Translations under genes and position numbers: made by a program | Notes under the pieces: model-generated | Database searches by the model: none | Seen by the model: only the letters and a program-made list of their open reading frames with translations | What the model was told of the DNA's origin: nothing | Part shown: positions 37,196-46,294 of the stretch, in pieces | Layout of the letters: every line of letters begins with the position of its first letter | Position numbering within the stretch: position 1 is the first letter of the stretch | From: Burkholderiales bacterium | Lineage (GTDB): Bacteria; Pseudomonadota; Gammaproteobacteria; Burkholderiales; Burkholderiaceae_D | DNA: 64,000 nt | Direction of reading: 5' to 3' | Assembly: GCA_016196925.1 (NCBI GenBank) | Contig: JACPWS010000017.1 | Location: 49,190-113,189 of the forward strand

Positions 37196-37232
37196 TAAAA
37201 AAAAACGGCGCAGTTTTTTGCGCCGTTTTTTT
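37196..37232 (+). terminator. Intrinsic terminator after the desaturase
   Basis: A-run, ACGGCGCA-GTTTT-TTGCGCCGT and a seven-base T-run. Confidence 0.92.
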
Positions 37233-37292
37233 ATGGAGCAGGCTTTTTTGCGACTTGCCGCCGGCCAGGTTGGGCGCAGCTATCGAACGATG

Positions 37293-37379
37293 TATCTTGG
37301 GAGAGTATGTGCCAATTTCCTTCTGTCGTCAGCGAATTTAAATGGGCTTTGAAATATACTCCCCCTCAGTATATTTCAA
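37293..37379. repeat. Dispersed ATACT element, copy 3
   Basis: GGGAG-AGTAT half-site (37299-37308) and the most perfect full site: TTGAAATATACT (37349-37360), seven-base centre CCCCCTC, AGTATATTTCAA (37368-37379), a 12-bp-arm palindrome. Centres are 64 bp apart. It aligns with copy 1 at 17131-17205. It lies between two convergent terminators, so it is not in an obvious promoter. Confidence 0.75.
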
Positions 37380-37445
37380 GCTAACCGGCCTCGGCAGGGA
37401 GGCGGTAAGGCGGCGACGCGCACCCGGTGTGCGGCAGCGCAAGCG

Positions 37446-37479
37446 AAAAAAAGCCCCGCAATATTTGCGGGGCTTTTTT
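37446..37479 (-). terminator. Intrinsic terminator of rpmB-rpmG
   Basis: AAAAAAGCCCCGC-AATATTT-GCGGGGCTTTTTT, 15 bases past the rpmG stop on the minus strand. Confidence 0.92.
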
Positions 37480-37493
37480 GATCAAAACCAGAA

Positions 37494-37661
37494 TTACTTA
37501 ATCTTGGTTTCTTTGTAGATCACATGCTTACGTGCCTTGGGATCGAACTTCATGATCTCCATTTTTTCAGGCATCGTGCGCTTGTTTTTGGATGTAGTGT
37601 AGAAGTGACCGGTACCTGCGGTCGATTCCAGCTTGATTTTGTCGCGACCAGATTTAGCCAT
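37494..37661 (-). CDS. rpmG: 50S ribosomal protein L33
   Basis: 55 residues, read directly from the minus strand: starts [20 protein letters not shown] and ends [13 protein letters not shown], the standard L33 sequence. This variant lacks the zinc-ribbon cysteines (C- type), which is normal in proteobacteria. AGGAAAA precedes the ATG. It lies 25 bases after rpmB in the usual rpmB-rpmG operon. Confidence 0.97.
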   Translation of the reverse strand: MAKSGRDKIKLESTAGTGHFYTTSKNKRTMPEKMEIMKFDPKARKHVIYKETKIK

Positions 37662-37686
37662 GATATTTTCCTAACAATAGTTTAGC

Positions 37687-37923
37687 TTAAACTTTTTCGC
37701 CGCGAGCGCGCAGGTCAGCCAAAACGGCGTCGATGCCGATTTTGTCGATGACGCGCAAACCAGCGTTGGACAAGCGCAGGGAAACCCAGCGATTTTCCGA
37801 CTCTACGAAAAAGCGACGATTTTGCAGGTTAGGCAAAAAGCGGCGTTTTGTTTTGTTATTAGCGTGGGAAACGTTGTTGCCGACCATAGGCCCTTTTCCC
37901 GTCACTTGGCAGACACGTGCCAT
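37687..37923 (-). CDS. rpmB: 50S ribosomal protein L28
   Basis: 78 residues: [29 protein letters not shown] is the canonical L28 start. AAGGAG lies at proper spacing. First gene of the rpmB-rpmG operon; the 128-bp gap before radC should hold its promoter. Confidence 0.98.
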   Translation of the reverse strand: MARVCQVTGKGPMVGNNVSHANNKTKRRFLPNLQNRRFFVESENRWVSLRLSNAGLRVIDKIGIDAVLADLRARGEKV

Positions 37924-38051
37924 GTTTAACTCCTTAGTGGATTCCGAAATTGGAAAAATGCGAGTATAACCAAAATTCCATGAATTATCAACGACTTGCG
38001 AAAAACAATTGTGTCTTTTAAAAATTCAAAATTTAACAATTTGGTTTTTCC

Positions 38052-38726
38052 TCAGATTAAGCCGTGTTCTGCAAACGAATACACATGTGGGTTGGCGACG
38101 ATAAAGTGATCGAGCACCCGGATATCGACCAGCGCCAGCGCCTGTTTCAGGGTCTGGGTCAGGGTGATATCGGCGTTGCTGGGATCGCTGGAGCCGGATG
38201 GGTGGTTGTGCGCCAGGATGATGCCGGCCGCATTGTGCAGCAGGGCGCTTTTGACGACTTCGCGCGGATAAACGCTGGCCTGACTGAGTGTGCCGCGAAA
38301 CAATTCTTCGGTCGTGAGCAGGCGGTTTTTTACATCGAGAAACAGGACGGTAAATGATTCGTAACTTTTACTTCCTATCAATAGTTGCAGGTAATTTTTC
38401 ACCGCCTGCGGCGAAGACAGTGCCGCGGTGCTTTGCAATTCCTCGGAAATAGAGCGTTTCGCCAGTTCCAGCACCGCCTGCAATTGCGCATACTTGGCGT
38501 TGCCCAGGCCGTGCAGTAGCGAAAAATCTTTCATGCTGGCGGAAAATAAGCCGGCCAGCGAACCGAAATGGCTCAGCATGTCGCGCCCCAGGTCGACCGC
38601 GCTTTTGCCGGTCACGCCGGTGCGCAGGAATACTGCCAGCAATTCCGCGTCGGACAAGGCGGGGGCGCCGAATTTAATCAAGCGTTCTCTCGGTCTTTGA
38701 TCTTCAGGCCATTCATTGATTGCCAT
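38052..38726 (-). CDS. radC: RadC-family JAB1/MPN protein
   Basis: 224 residues. N-terminal helix-hairpin-helix (LSDAELLAVFLRTGVTGKSAVDLGRDML) and a C-terminal JAB domain with the metalloprotease-like motif HNHPSGSSDPSNAD. Role in DNA repair is doubtful in general; the molecular function is unknown. Usual neighbour of rpmB-rpmG. Confidence 0.95.
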   Translation of the reverse strand: MAINEWPEDQRPRERLIKFGAPALSDAELLAVFLRTGVTGKSAVDLGRDMLSHFGSLAGLFSASMKDFSLLHGLGNAKYAQLQAVLELAKRSISEELQSTAALSSPQAVKNYLQLLIGSKSYESFTVLFLDVKNRLLTTEELFRGTLSQASVYPREVVKSALLHNAAGIILAHNHPSGSSDPSNADITLTQTLKQALALVDIRVLDHFIVANPHVYSFAEHGLI

Positions 38727-38815
38727 CTACGATTTCTCCCGATAGCTGTATATAGAAAGGATGGGCAGGCGAAAGCTAGCTTACAATAGCAGCTTATTTG
38801 CCCAAGCTCCATATC

Positions 38816-39271
38816 ATGACTACCTCTGCCCTTCCTGTCGTCACTTCAGACGCTTATCTTACCTTGCACTACCGGCTTGCCACGCTCGATGGCGACGATA
38901 TTATCAGCACCTTTGACGAGAGCCCGGCCACCTTGCAAATGGGAACCGGGCAATTGGCGCCGGAACTGGAAGCTTCGCTGTTAGGTCTGGCGGAAGGCTC
39001 GCATACGAAGCAGGAACTGACGCCGGAAAAAGCATATGGCCCGCGCAACCCGGATCTGGTTCAAAGAGTGACGCTGGCAACTTTGAAAGAAAATTCCGCC
39101 TCCGGTGAGCAATATGTGATCGGCGATCTGGTCGAATTCGCCGCTCCTTCCGGCGGGCGTTTTGCCGGCATTTTGCGGGCGATCGACGAAGAGGGCGCCT
39201 TGTTCGACTTTAATCACCCGCTGGCAGGCCAGACTCTTATGTTTGAAACCAGAATTATCGGCATCTTGTAA
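38816..39271 (+). CDS. fkpB: FKBP-type peptidyl-prolyl isomerase, SlpA/FkpB type
   Basis: 151 residues. SlyD-like FKBP with an insert-in-flap domain (TLHYRLATLDGDDIISTFDESPATLQMGTGQLAPELEASLLGL and PEKAYGPRNPDLVQRV), without the His-rich metal tail of SlyD. Nine bases ahead of ispH, its usual partner. ATG at 38816 chosen; a TTG six codons earlier is also in frame. Confidence 0.92.
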   Translation: MTTSALPVVTSDAYLTLHYRLATLDGDDIISTFDESPATLQMGTGQLAPELEASLLGLAEGSHTKQELTPEKAYGPRNPDLVQRVTLATLKENSASGEQYVIGDLVEFAAPSGGRFAGILRAIDEEGALFDFNHPLAGQTLMFETRIIGIL

Positions 39272-39280
39272 CGCATCGTT

Positions 39281-40222
39281 ATGGACAAGGAAATTTTACT
39301 GGCGCAGCCCAGGGGTTTTTGTGCCGGCGTAGACCGGGCAATCGAGATCGTCGAGCGCGCCTTGCAACAGTTTGGCGCGCCTATTTATGTGCGTCATGAA
39401 ATCGTGCACAACGCTTATGTCGTGAATGATCTCAGGGCCAAGGGCGCTATTTTCATCGAGCAGCTGGCTGACGTGCCGTCCGGCAATACCGTGATTTTCT
39501 CTGCGCACGGCGTATCGCAAGCGGTGCGCAAAGAAGCGGAACAGAGAGGCTTGACGGTATTTGATGCGACCTGCCCTTTGGTCACCAAGGTGCATATCGA
39601 GGTTGCCAAGATGCGTCGTGAGGGACGGGAGATCATCATGATCGGCCATCGCGGACACCCGGAAGTGGAAGGCACCATGGGACAAAGCGAGGGCGGCGTC
39701 TATCTGGTCGAAACGGTCGCGGATGTGCTGGCCTTGCAGGTGCCGAACCCGGAGTTGCTGGCTTATGTTTCGCAGACCACCTTGTCGGTCGATGATACGG
39801 TCGAGATCATCGACGCCCTCAGGACGCGCTTCCCGCTGATCAGCGAACCGAAAAAAGGCGATATCTGCTACGCCACGACCAATCGTCAGGAAGCCGTTAA
39901 GTTCATGGCGCCCCAGGTAGATCTGGTGCTGGTGGTGGGCAGCCCTAACAGTTCCAATTCGAATCGCTTACGTGAAGTTGCCGAAAAAATGGGGGCGGCC
40001 GCTTATATGGTGGATAACGCTGAGCAAATCCAGCCCGCATGGCTGGAAAATTGCCAACGCGTCGGCGTCACTGCGGGCGCTTCCGCACCGGAAATACTGG
40101 TGCAAGATGTCATCGCCAGATTGCGTCAGCTGGGCGTACGTAGCGTGCGGACGCTCGATGGCGTAGAAGAGAATGTCACATTCCCCATGCCTAAAGGTTT
40201 GGCCGCGGCCAAAACAGCGTGA
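39281..40222 (+). CDS. ispH: 4-hydroxy-3-methylbut-2-enyl diphosphate reductase
   Basis: Last step of the MEP isoprenoid pathway, an Fe-S enzyme making IPP and DMAPP. 313 residues. The three cluster cysteines are in [12 protein letters not shown] (C14), [11 protein letters not shown] and [17 protein letters not shown], the catalytic Glu in GHPEVEGT and SSNSNRL are conserved. Confidence 0.97.
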   Translation: MDKEILLAQPRGFCAGVDRAIEIVERALQQFGAPIYVRHEIVHNAYVVNDLRAKGAIFIEQLADVPSGNTVIFSAHGVSQAVRKEAEQRGLTVFDATCPLVTKVHIEVAKMRREGREIIMIGHRGHPEVEGTMGQSEGGVYLVETVADVLALQVPNPELLAYVSQTTLSVDDTVEIIDALRTRFPLISEPKKGDICYATTNRQEAVKFMAPQVDLVLVVGSPNSSNSNRLREVAEKMGAAAYMVDNAEQIQPAWLENCQRVGVTAGASAPEILVQDVIARLRQLGVRSVRTLDGVEENVTFPMPKGLAAAKTA

Positions 40223-40405
40223 TTAAAAAATCTCACTCTTGACGATTTTGATTAAAAATCTGTTGTTCCCGCTGTTTTCAATATTTTATTTTGCGAATTC
40301 GTGTTTAAGATTGCGGCACAATTAAATCCGGCGCTTGCCTGAGTTGTAAAGCGTGTATGCTGGTAAAGGATGGTTGTGGAAAGTACTTGTTTGTCGTGTT
40401 TGCCG

Positions 40406-40433
40406 TTGAGACAGCAAGCGAACTTTGTATAAT
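40406..40433 (+). promoter_or_regulatory. Strong sigma-70 promoter for a short transcript
   Basis: TTGAGA (40406-40411), 16-base spacer, perfect TATAAT (40428-40433). Transcription should begin near 40440 and end at the terminator at 40587-40618, giving an RNA of about 175-180 bases. Confidence 0.7.
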
Positions 40434-40513
40434 TCCGCCGGTCTTGCCTGAATACTCAAGAAGTCTAAATATTACAAAAGCTTTTACCAAAAGTTGCAGA
40501 GGAGAGTTCTATC

Positions 40514-40570
40514 ATGTGTATCGATCACACTATCGTTGCTCCCTATATGATGACGCGCCCTTTCGGATAA
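40514..40570 (+). CDS. Putative 18-residue small protein or leader peptide
   Basis: MCIDHTIVAPYMMTRPFG followed by TAA. AGAGGAGAG (40498-40506) is a near-perfect ribosome-binding site seven bases from the ATG. The ORF sits alone between a consensus promoter and a strong terminator, in the 501-bp gap between ispH and livH. It is not rich in Leu, Ile or Val, so a classic attenuator for the following liv genes is not supported. I do not recognise the peptide; an sRNA with a short coding part is possible. Confidence 0.5.
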   Translation: MCIDHTIVAPYMMTRPFG

Positions 40571-40586
40571 GAGGCGTTTGAACTCC

Positions 40587-40618
40587 AGCGGCACCCTTAC
40601 AGACAGGGTGCCGCTTTT
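40587..40618 (+). terminator. Intrinsic terminator of the short transcript
   Basis: AGCGGCACCCT-TACAGAC-AGGGTGCCGCT followed by TTTGTT; an 11-bp perfect stem 17 bases after the small ORF. The remaining 100 bases before livH should contain the liv promoter. Confidence 0.9.
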
Positions 40619-40723
40619 GTTATCAGGAATGGTTTTTGCTGCGCTATTCGCTTATAGTCTTTAAGACCATACGGCGCTTGGTTCGTGAAAATTTCGATTC
40701 GTTCATAAAGAGAGAAGCAAAAT

Positions 40724-41653
40724 ATGGATACCTTTATCCAACAAATTATTAATGGCCTGGTCTTGGGGAGCATGTACGCCCTGGTCGCGCTGGGCTACAC
40801 CATGGTGTATGGCGTGCTGAACCTGATTAACTTCGCCCACGGCGACGTACTGATGGTGGGCGCCATGGCCGGCATCAGCATCTTAAAAGTTTTGCAAGTG
40901 GTGGCGCCGGATTTGCCGGGCATCGTCATGCTGATTATTGCCATTCTTGGCGCTATCCCTGTCTGTATCGCGGTGAACGTACTGATAGAGCGCGTGGCCT
41001 ATCGTCGCTTGCGCAATGCGCCGCGCCTGGCGCCCTTGATTACCGCGATCGGCGTATCCATCCTGGTGCAGACCTTCGCCATGATGATCTGGGGCCGTAG
41101 CCCGATTCCTTTCCCGGCCGTGATGCCCTCAACTCCGGTACAAATTGGCGGGGCGGTGATTTCGCAGACGCAGATCTTGCTGCTGGCTCTGGCGACCTTG
41201 GCGATGGTCGGCCTGGTGTTGCTGGTCGAGAAAACTAAGATGGGCCGCGCCATGCGCGCTACCGCTGAAAATCCGCGCGTAGCCGGCTTGATGGGCGTCG
41301 ATTCGAACAAGGTGATTGTTGCCACTTTCGCCATCGGCGCAGCGCTGGCGGCCATTGCAGGCGTTATGTGGGCTGCCAACTATTCTTCGGCGCAGTTTGC
41401 GATGGGCTTTACGCCGGGCTTAAAAGCATTTTCCGCAGCGGTGCTCGGCGGTATCGGGAATATTTACGGTGCGATGGTGGGCGGAATTATTTTGGGGCTG
41501 ATTGAAAGCCTCGGCGCCGGCTATATCGGCGATCTGACGGCGGGCGTATTGGGTAGCCAATATCAGGATATCTTTGCCTTCATCGTCTTGATTATCGTGC
41601 TGACCTTGCGTCCATCCGGCATCATGGGTGAACGTGTTGCCGATCGTGCGTAA
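40724..41653 (+). CDS. livH: Branched-chain amino acid ABC transporter permease LivH
   Basis: 309 residues with about eight helices. The start QQIINGLVLGSMYALVALGYTMVYGVLNLINFAHGD is diagnostic of LivH permeases. First gene of livHMGF; no substrate-binding livK lies in the window, so specificity among Leu/Ile/Val and related compounds cannot be judged. AAAGAGAGAAG precedes the ATG. Confidence 0.95.
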   Translation: MDTFIQQIINGLVLGSMYALVALGYTMVYGVLNLINFAHGDVLMVGAMAGISILKVLQVVAPDLPGIVMLIIAILGAIPVCIAVNVLIERVAYRRLRNAPRLAPLITAIGVSILVQTFAMMIWGRSPIPFPAVMPSTPVQIGGAVISQTQILLLALATLAMVGLVLLVEKTKMGRAMRATAENPRVAGLMGVDSNKVIVATFAIGAALAAIAGVMWAANYSSAQFAMGFTPGLKAFSAAVLGGIGNIYGAMVGGIILGLIESLGAGYIGDLTAGVLGSQYQDIFAFIVLIIVLTLRPSGIMGERVADRA

Positions 41654-41664
41654 GGAGAAAATCA

Positions 41665-42861
41665 ATGTCGACTATATTTGATACAAAAGCCAATCCGACC
41701 AAAGCGTATACCAGCTTTGCGGTGCTTGCCGTGGTGCTGGTGGCCTTCCCATTCCTTGCTGCCAACTACGGTAATTCGTGGGTGAGGATTATCGATTTTG
41801 CTTTGCTATACATTATGCTGGCGCTCGGTTTGAACATCGTGGTCGGGTTTGCCGGTCTGCTCGACCTCGGCTATATCGCGTTTTATGCGGTCGGCGCCTA
41901 TCTGGCAGCGATTTTCGGTTCGCAGCAATTCGCGGTGATACTGGAATCCTTCATCAATAATTACCCGGCGGTAGGCAACTTCCTGATGGCAGTGTGCGGT
42001 CCGGAAATCGCCAAAGACGGCATCCATCTGTCGGTCTGGGTGATCGTTCCGTTTGCCGCCGCCATAGCGGGCATGTTCGGCGCCTTGCTCGGTGCGCCTA
42101 CCCTGAAATTGCGCGGCGACTATCTGGCTATCGTGACCTTAGGTTTTGGTGAAATCATCCGCATTTTCATGAATAACATGAATTCGCCTGTCAATTTCAC
42201 GAATGGTCCGCAAGGCATCAACATGATAGATCCGATCCGCGTATTCGGAGTTTCTCTGGCCGGTGAAGCGGGATCGAATGCCACGCTGCATATCGGCGGT
42301 TTCAGCATGCCTTCGGTGAACGCCTATTATTTCCTGTTCCTGGCTTTGTGTATTGCCATCATCACCATCTCGATACGTTTGCAGCATTCCCGCCTTGGCC
42401 GCGCCTGGGTGGCGATACGTGAAGATGAAATCGCCGCCAAAGCGATGGGCATCAATACCCGCAACATCAAATTGCTGGCGTTTTCCATGGGTGCTTCTTT
42501 CGGCGGCATTTCCGGCGCAATGTTCGCGTCGTTCCAGGGCTTCGTTTCTCCCGAGTCGTTCTCGCTGATGGAGTCTATCGTGATCCTGGCGATGGTGGTG
42601 CTGGGCGGGATAGGGCATATTCCAGGCGTCGTCCTCGGCGCGGTCTTGCTGGCGGCGTTGCCGGAAGTGCTGCGTCACGTGGTTGAGCCGGTTCAGATGC
42701 TGTTGTTCGGCAAAATCTGGATAGAAGCGGAAGTGCTGCGTCAATTGCTGTATGGCTTCACCATGGTCGCTGTCATGTTGAATCGTCCGGCCGGTTTGTG
42801 GCCTGCACCCAAGCATGAAGACAGGATAACCAGCAGCCATGACGCTGCGCCAGTGGCATAA
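41665..42861 (+). CDS. livM: Branched-chain amino acid ABC transporter permease LivM
   Basis: 398 residues. ALGLNIVVGFAGLLDLGYIAFYAVGAYLAA and RGDYLAIVTLGFGEIIRI are LivM hallmarks, and KAMGINTRNIKLLAFSMGASFGGISGAMFAS is the ATPase-contact loop. Partner of LivH in the membrane. It has a longer middle periplasmic loop than E. coli LivM. TAAGGAG precedes the ATG, 11 bases after livH. Confidence 0.95.
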   Translation: MSTIFDTKANPTKAYTSFAVLAVVLVAFPFLAANYGNSWVRIIDFALLYIMLALGLNIVVGFAGLLDLGYIAFYAVGAYLAAIFGSQQFAVILESFINNYPAVGNFLMAVCGPEIAKDGIHLSVWVIVPFAAAIAGMFGALLGAPTLKLRGDYLAIVTLGFGEIIRIFMNNMNSPVNFTNGPQGINMIDPIRVFGVSLAGEAGSNATLHIGGFSMPSVNAYYFLFLALCIAIITISIRLQHSRLGRAWVAIREDEIAAKAMGINTRNIKLLAFSMGASFGGISGAMFASFQGFVSPESFSLMESIVILAMVVLGGIGHIPGVVLGAVLLAALPEVLRHVVEPVQMLLFGKIWIEAEVLRQLLYGFTMVAVMLNRPAGLWPAPKHEDRITSSHDAAPVA

Positions 42862-42872
42862 GGAATACCAAG

Positions 42873-43643
42873 ATGACTGAGCAGACAATTTTAAAAATTG
42901 AAGGCGCCAACAAACGTTTCGGCGGTTTGCAGGCACTGTCCAATGTCGGGATCAATATCAAGAAAGGCCAGATTTACGGCCTGATAGGGCCGAACGGCGC
43001 CGGCAAGACCACGTTCTTTAACGTGATCACGGGCTTATACCAGCCGGACACCGGCACCTTTGAACTGGATGGCAAGCCGTACTCGCCCTCCGCGCCGCAC
43101 GAAGTTGCGAAGGCGGGGATTGCCCGTACTTTCCAGAACATTCGCCTGTTTGGTGAAATGACCGCCTTAGAGAACGTCATGGTGGGCCGTCACATACGCA
43201 CCACGCAGGGCGTATTCGGTGCCGTGTTCCGCCATGCGGCTGCACGCAAAGAGGAAGATGCGATCCGTCGCCGCGCCCAGGAGTTACTGGATTTTGTCGG
43301 TATCGGTAAATTCTCCGAGCGCACCGCCAAATTCCTTTCCTATGGCGATCAGCGCCGCCTGGAAATTGCGCGCGCCTTAGCGACCGATCCTAAGTTACTG
43401 GCACTCGATGAGCCGGCAGCGGGCATGAATGCTACCGAGAAGCTCGCTTTGCGCGAATTGCTGGTCAAGATCAAGGCCGAAGGCAAGACGATCTTGCTGA
43501 TTGAGCACGATGTCAAACTGATGATGGGCTTGTGTGACCGTCTCACCGTGCTGGATTACGGCAAACCGATAGCCGAAGGCGTGCCTGCAGACATACAGAA
43601 AAATCCGGCAGTAATTGAAGCATATTTGGGAGGGGGGCACTAA
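42873..43643 (+). CDS. livG: Branched-chain amino acid ABC transporter ATPase LivG
   Basis: 256 residues. Walker A GPNGAGKTT, signature LSYGDQRRLEIARALA (the Liv variant of LSGGQ), Walker B LLALDEPAAGMN and the H-loop LIEHDVKLMMGL. Its stop overlaps the livF start by one base. Confidence 0.96.
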   Translation: MTEQTILKIEGANKRFGGLQALSNVGINIKKGQIYGLIGPNGAGKTTFFNVITGLYQPDTGTFELDGKPYSPSAPHEVAKAGIARTFQNIRLFGEMTALENVMVGRHIRTTQGVFGAVFRHAAARKEEDAIRRRAQELLDFVGIGKFSERTAKFLSYGDQRRLEIARALATDPKLLALDEPAAGMNATEKLALRELLVKIKAEGKTILLIEHDVKLMMGLCDRLTVLDYGKPIAEGVPADIQKNPAVIEAYLGGGH

Positions 43644-44368
43644 TGGCTGAGAACGTATTAAAGGTCAGCAATCTGAAAGTTGCTTATGGCGGCATCAAGG
43701 CGGTCAAAGGGATCGATCTTGAAGTTAATCAAGGCGAATTGATCACGCTGATCGGTGCGAACGGCGCCGGCAAGACCACCACACTCAAGGCCATCACGGG
43801 AACTTTACCGGATTGTAAGGTTGAGGGAGATATCCATTATCAGGGTAAGTCTATTAAAGGGATGAATTCCTTTAAGCTGGTCAATAACCATCTGGCCATG
43901 GTGCCGGAAGGCCGCGGCGTATTTACGCGCATGACCATACACGAAAATCTGATGATGGGAGCCTACACTCGCAACGACAAGGCCGGCATCAGTGCGGATA
44001 TCGACAAATGGTTTTCCGTTTTCCCTCGTCTGAAAGAACGTTCCGCTCAACTGGCGGGCACCTTGTCCGGGGGCGAGCAACAAATGCTGGCGATGGCAAG
44101 GGCCTTGATGAGCCACCCTCATCTGTTGTTGCTCGATGAGCCATCGATGGGTTTATCTCCGATTATGGTGGAAAAAATCTTTGAAGTGGTGCGCAATGTT
44201 TCTGCGCAGGGCGTGACGATATTGTTGGTTGAGCAAAATGCGAAACTGGCTTTGCAGGCAGCGCACCGCGGCTACGTCATGGATTCCGGCGCGATTACCA
44301 TGAGCGGCAATGCCAAAGACATGTTGAACGATCCCAAGGTGCAGGCCGCCTATCTGGGTGAAGGTTGA
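43643..44368 (+). CDS. livF: Branched-chain amino acid ABC transporter ATPase LivF
   Basis: 241 residues. Walker A GANGAGKTT, signature LSGGEQQMLAMARALM, Walker B LLLLDEPSMGLSPIMVEKIFEV and LLVEQNAKLAL. Last gene of the operon, ended by a perfect terminator. Confidence 0.96.
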   Translation: MAENVLKVSNLKVAYGGIKAVKGIDLEVNQGELITLIGANGAGKTTTLKAITGTLPDCKVEGDIHYQGKSIKGMNSFKLVNNHLAMVPEGRGVFTRMTIHENLMMGAYTRNDKAGISADIDKWFSVFPRLKERSAQLAGTLSGGEQQMLAMARALMSHPHLLLLDEPSMGLSPIMVEKIFEVVRNVSAQGVTILLVEQNAKLALQAAHRGYVMDSGAITMSGNAKDMLNDPKVQAAYLGEG

Positions 44369-44379
44369 TTTAACAAGTT

Positions 44380-44417
44380 CAAAAAAAAGCCCCGTGAATT
44401 CACGGGGCTTTTTTTTT
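44380..44417. terminator. Bidirectional intrinsic terminator between livF and phasin gene
   Basis: A-run, GCCCCGTGAATTCACGGGGC and a nine-base T-run: a perfect palindrome that serves both convergent genes. Confidence 0.95.
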
Positions 44418-44455
44418 AAATGCAGACTGACCGGCGGAGCCAGCCGGCGGCAGTT

Positions 44456-45025
44456 TTATTTTCTTGCGCTGGCGCGAGGAGCAGCCTTGTTGGTGGCCTG
44501 GGAAATATGTGAAACCGTACTATTCAGATTGGCTTCCAGTGCTTCCACCGCTTGCTTGGTGGTTTTGCTGAGATGATCGTAACTGGCGTTGGCATTATCG
44601 ACGGCGGTTTTGAACAATTCCACCACTTGCTCGGAGCCAGCCGGTGCATTTTTTGATACTTCTTCTATCAGCGCCATGACTTTACGGTTGGTTTCTGCGA
44701 TCTGCGTCTCTGCCGCATGCGTGAATTCGGCCTGGGTGCTGGAGGTGATATTGGCCAGATGACGGCTGTACGCCAACACTTTTTCTGCGACCGGCTGCGC
44801 CTGAGCGGCTGTCAGGCTGAAAAATTCTTGCGGATCTTTTGCTGCCAGCAATTGCTTGGCAGTCGCGGTGGATTCTTCGAACGAAGTCTTGGCGACCGTC
44901 ATATTTAATTCGACAAATTTCTCTACGCCTTCAAATGCCTTGCCGGTCAAGGCAGTCATCAGGGCGAGCTGGGCATCAAAGTTTGCTTTGGTTGCTGCGG
45001 AAAACTGTTCTGGTACGGAAAACAT
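44456..45025 (-). CDS. phaP: Phasin family protein (PHA granule-associated)
   Basis: 189 residues, amphipathic and almost wholly helical: MFSVPEQFSAATKANFDAQLALMTALTGKAFEGVEKFVELNMTVAKTSFEES. It coats polyhydroxyalkanoate granules. The C-terminus is Ala/Lys/Arg rich. AAGGAGA precedes the ATG. It implies that the organism stores PHA, as most Burkholderiales do. Confidence 0.93.
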   Translation of the reverse strand: MFSVPEQFSAATKANFDAQLALMTALTGKAFEGVEKFVELNMTVAKTSFEESTATAKQLLAAKDPQEFFSLTAAQAQPVAEKVLAYSRHLANITSSTQAEFTHAAETQIAETNRKVMALIEEVSKNAPAGSEQVVELFKTAVDNANASYDHLSKTTKQAVEALEANLNSTVSHISQATNKAAPRASARK

Positions 45026-45492
45026 AAGAATCTCCTTAATAAAAGGGAAGGCAGAATGAAGATAGGCGGGCTGTTCTGGCTAGCTTACGGAACTCTGAGC
45101 AGGCAAAGTCAAATATTGAATTTGTGCATTGCAGCACAATGCATTTTATTGATTGGCCCAGCCAAGTCAAGGTAAATTTGTGCGTTGCCGGCAGAATATT
45201 TTTTGTACATAAATAAAGTGTGCAAATGTTGAATCTGGAAAATATATGATGAATAAGTGATAAATAAATTAATGCTGAAGAAATGATTGTCGGTGGAAAT
45301 TGTTACCGGGGAATGAAATGAGAGGCTTATGCTAGACTTTGCTGTTGTTCATTCCATATAGCGCCGCCCGGCATCTTTCATATGGTGACAAATCAGTCGC
45401 AGCTTGTACCTGGTGTGTCGATCGTAGAAATTAACACGGTGATAGCGGTGCTTGCGCAAATAGAATATTGCAAATAATACAAACAGAAAATA
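45026..45492. other. Intergenic region with phasin promoter and divergent nitroreductase promoter
   Basis: No gene in 467 bp of AT-rich sequence. The left half must contain the phasin promoter (minus strand). The palindrome TGCATTG-CAGCA-CAATGCA at 45125-45143, about 100 bases before phaP, is a plausible site for the PHA repressor PhaR. No other structure is seen. Confidence 0.5.
45125..45143. promoter_or_regulatory. Palindrome upstream of phaP, candidate PhaR operator
   Basis: TGCATTG-CAGCA-CAATGCA, perfect 7-bp arms; TGC/GCA-rich palindromes are known binding sites of PhaR. Assignment is inference. Confidence 0.4.
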
Positions 45493-46188
45493 ATGATACT
45501 ATCCCCCGTTCAGCAATGTGTCGATGAAGTCATCGCTTCCCGTCGTTCAGTGCGCGCTTTTTTGCCCAAGGCTGTCGATGTGGACGATATCAGGAAAATT
45601 TTGGAAATTTCAGCGCGAGCTCCCTCCGGCAGCAATACCCAGCCGTGGAAAGTGTATGTTTTGACCGGTGAAAAGTTGAAGCGATTGTCGGCCGCGATAC
45701 TGAATGCGCATAATGACACGGAGCAGATGCAAAGGCACAAGGAAGAATATAACTATTATCCGGTCAACTGGATCGCCCCTTATCTGGAGCGGCGTAGAAA
45801 AATCGGCTGGGATTTATATGCCTTGCTTGGTTTGATGCGTGAAAATAAACAAGGCATGCATGCCCAGCATGGCCGCAATTACGCTTTTTTCGATGCGCCT
45901 GTCGGTTTTATTTTCACCATCGACAGGGTGATGGAGCAAGGTTCATGGCTGGATTACGGGATGTTTTTACAGAATATTATGTTGGCCGCCAAGGCGCGCG
46001 GTTTGGATACTTGTCCGCAGGCGGCATTTACGCAGTACCACAAAATCATCAGTGAAGTGCTCGATTTGCCGGAAAACGAAATGCTGGTTTGCGGCATGTC
46101 GCTGGGATATGCCGACAGAACAAAGATAGAAAATACCCTGATCACTGAACGCGAAAATCTGGAAGGATTTGTTTGCTTTGTTGAGTAA
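45493..46188 (+). CDS. Nitroreductase-family FMN-dependent oxidoreductase
   Basis: 231 residues. N-terminal FMN motif RRSVRAFLPKAV and ARAPSGSNTQPWKVYVLTG, C-terminal GMSLGYAD. Similar enzymes reduce nitro compounds or quinones with NAD(P)H; the natural substrate is unknown. The ATG at 45493 has no obvious Shine-Dalgarno but is the only suitable start. Confidence 0.9.
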   Translation: MILSPVQQCVDEVIASRRSVRAFLPKAVDVDDIRKILEISARAPSGSNTQPWKVYVLTGEKLKRLSAAILNAHNDTEQMQRHKEEYNYYPVNWIAPYLERRRKIGWDLYALLGLMRENKQGMHAQHGRNYAFFDAPVGFIFTIDRVMEQGSWLDYGMFLQNIMLAAKARGLDTCPQAAFTQYHKIISEVLDLPENEMLVCGMSLGYADRTKIENTLITERENLEGFVCFVE

Positions 46189-46294
46189 GCATTTGCTTCA
46201 ACAAGCATCGCTAAGTCTTTAATTCCCTTGCGGTTTTTACGGGTTTTGCTAAACTGCATTAAATTTCAGGCATATTTTATTCAGGGAGTCGTAG

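Noticed and set aside
40406..40618. liv-operon attenuator with leader peptide
   Set aside because: The 18-residue peptide lacks a run of Leu/Ile/Val codons and no alternative pairing with the terminator was found; kept only as an unexplained small unit.
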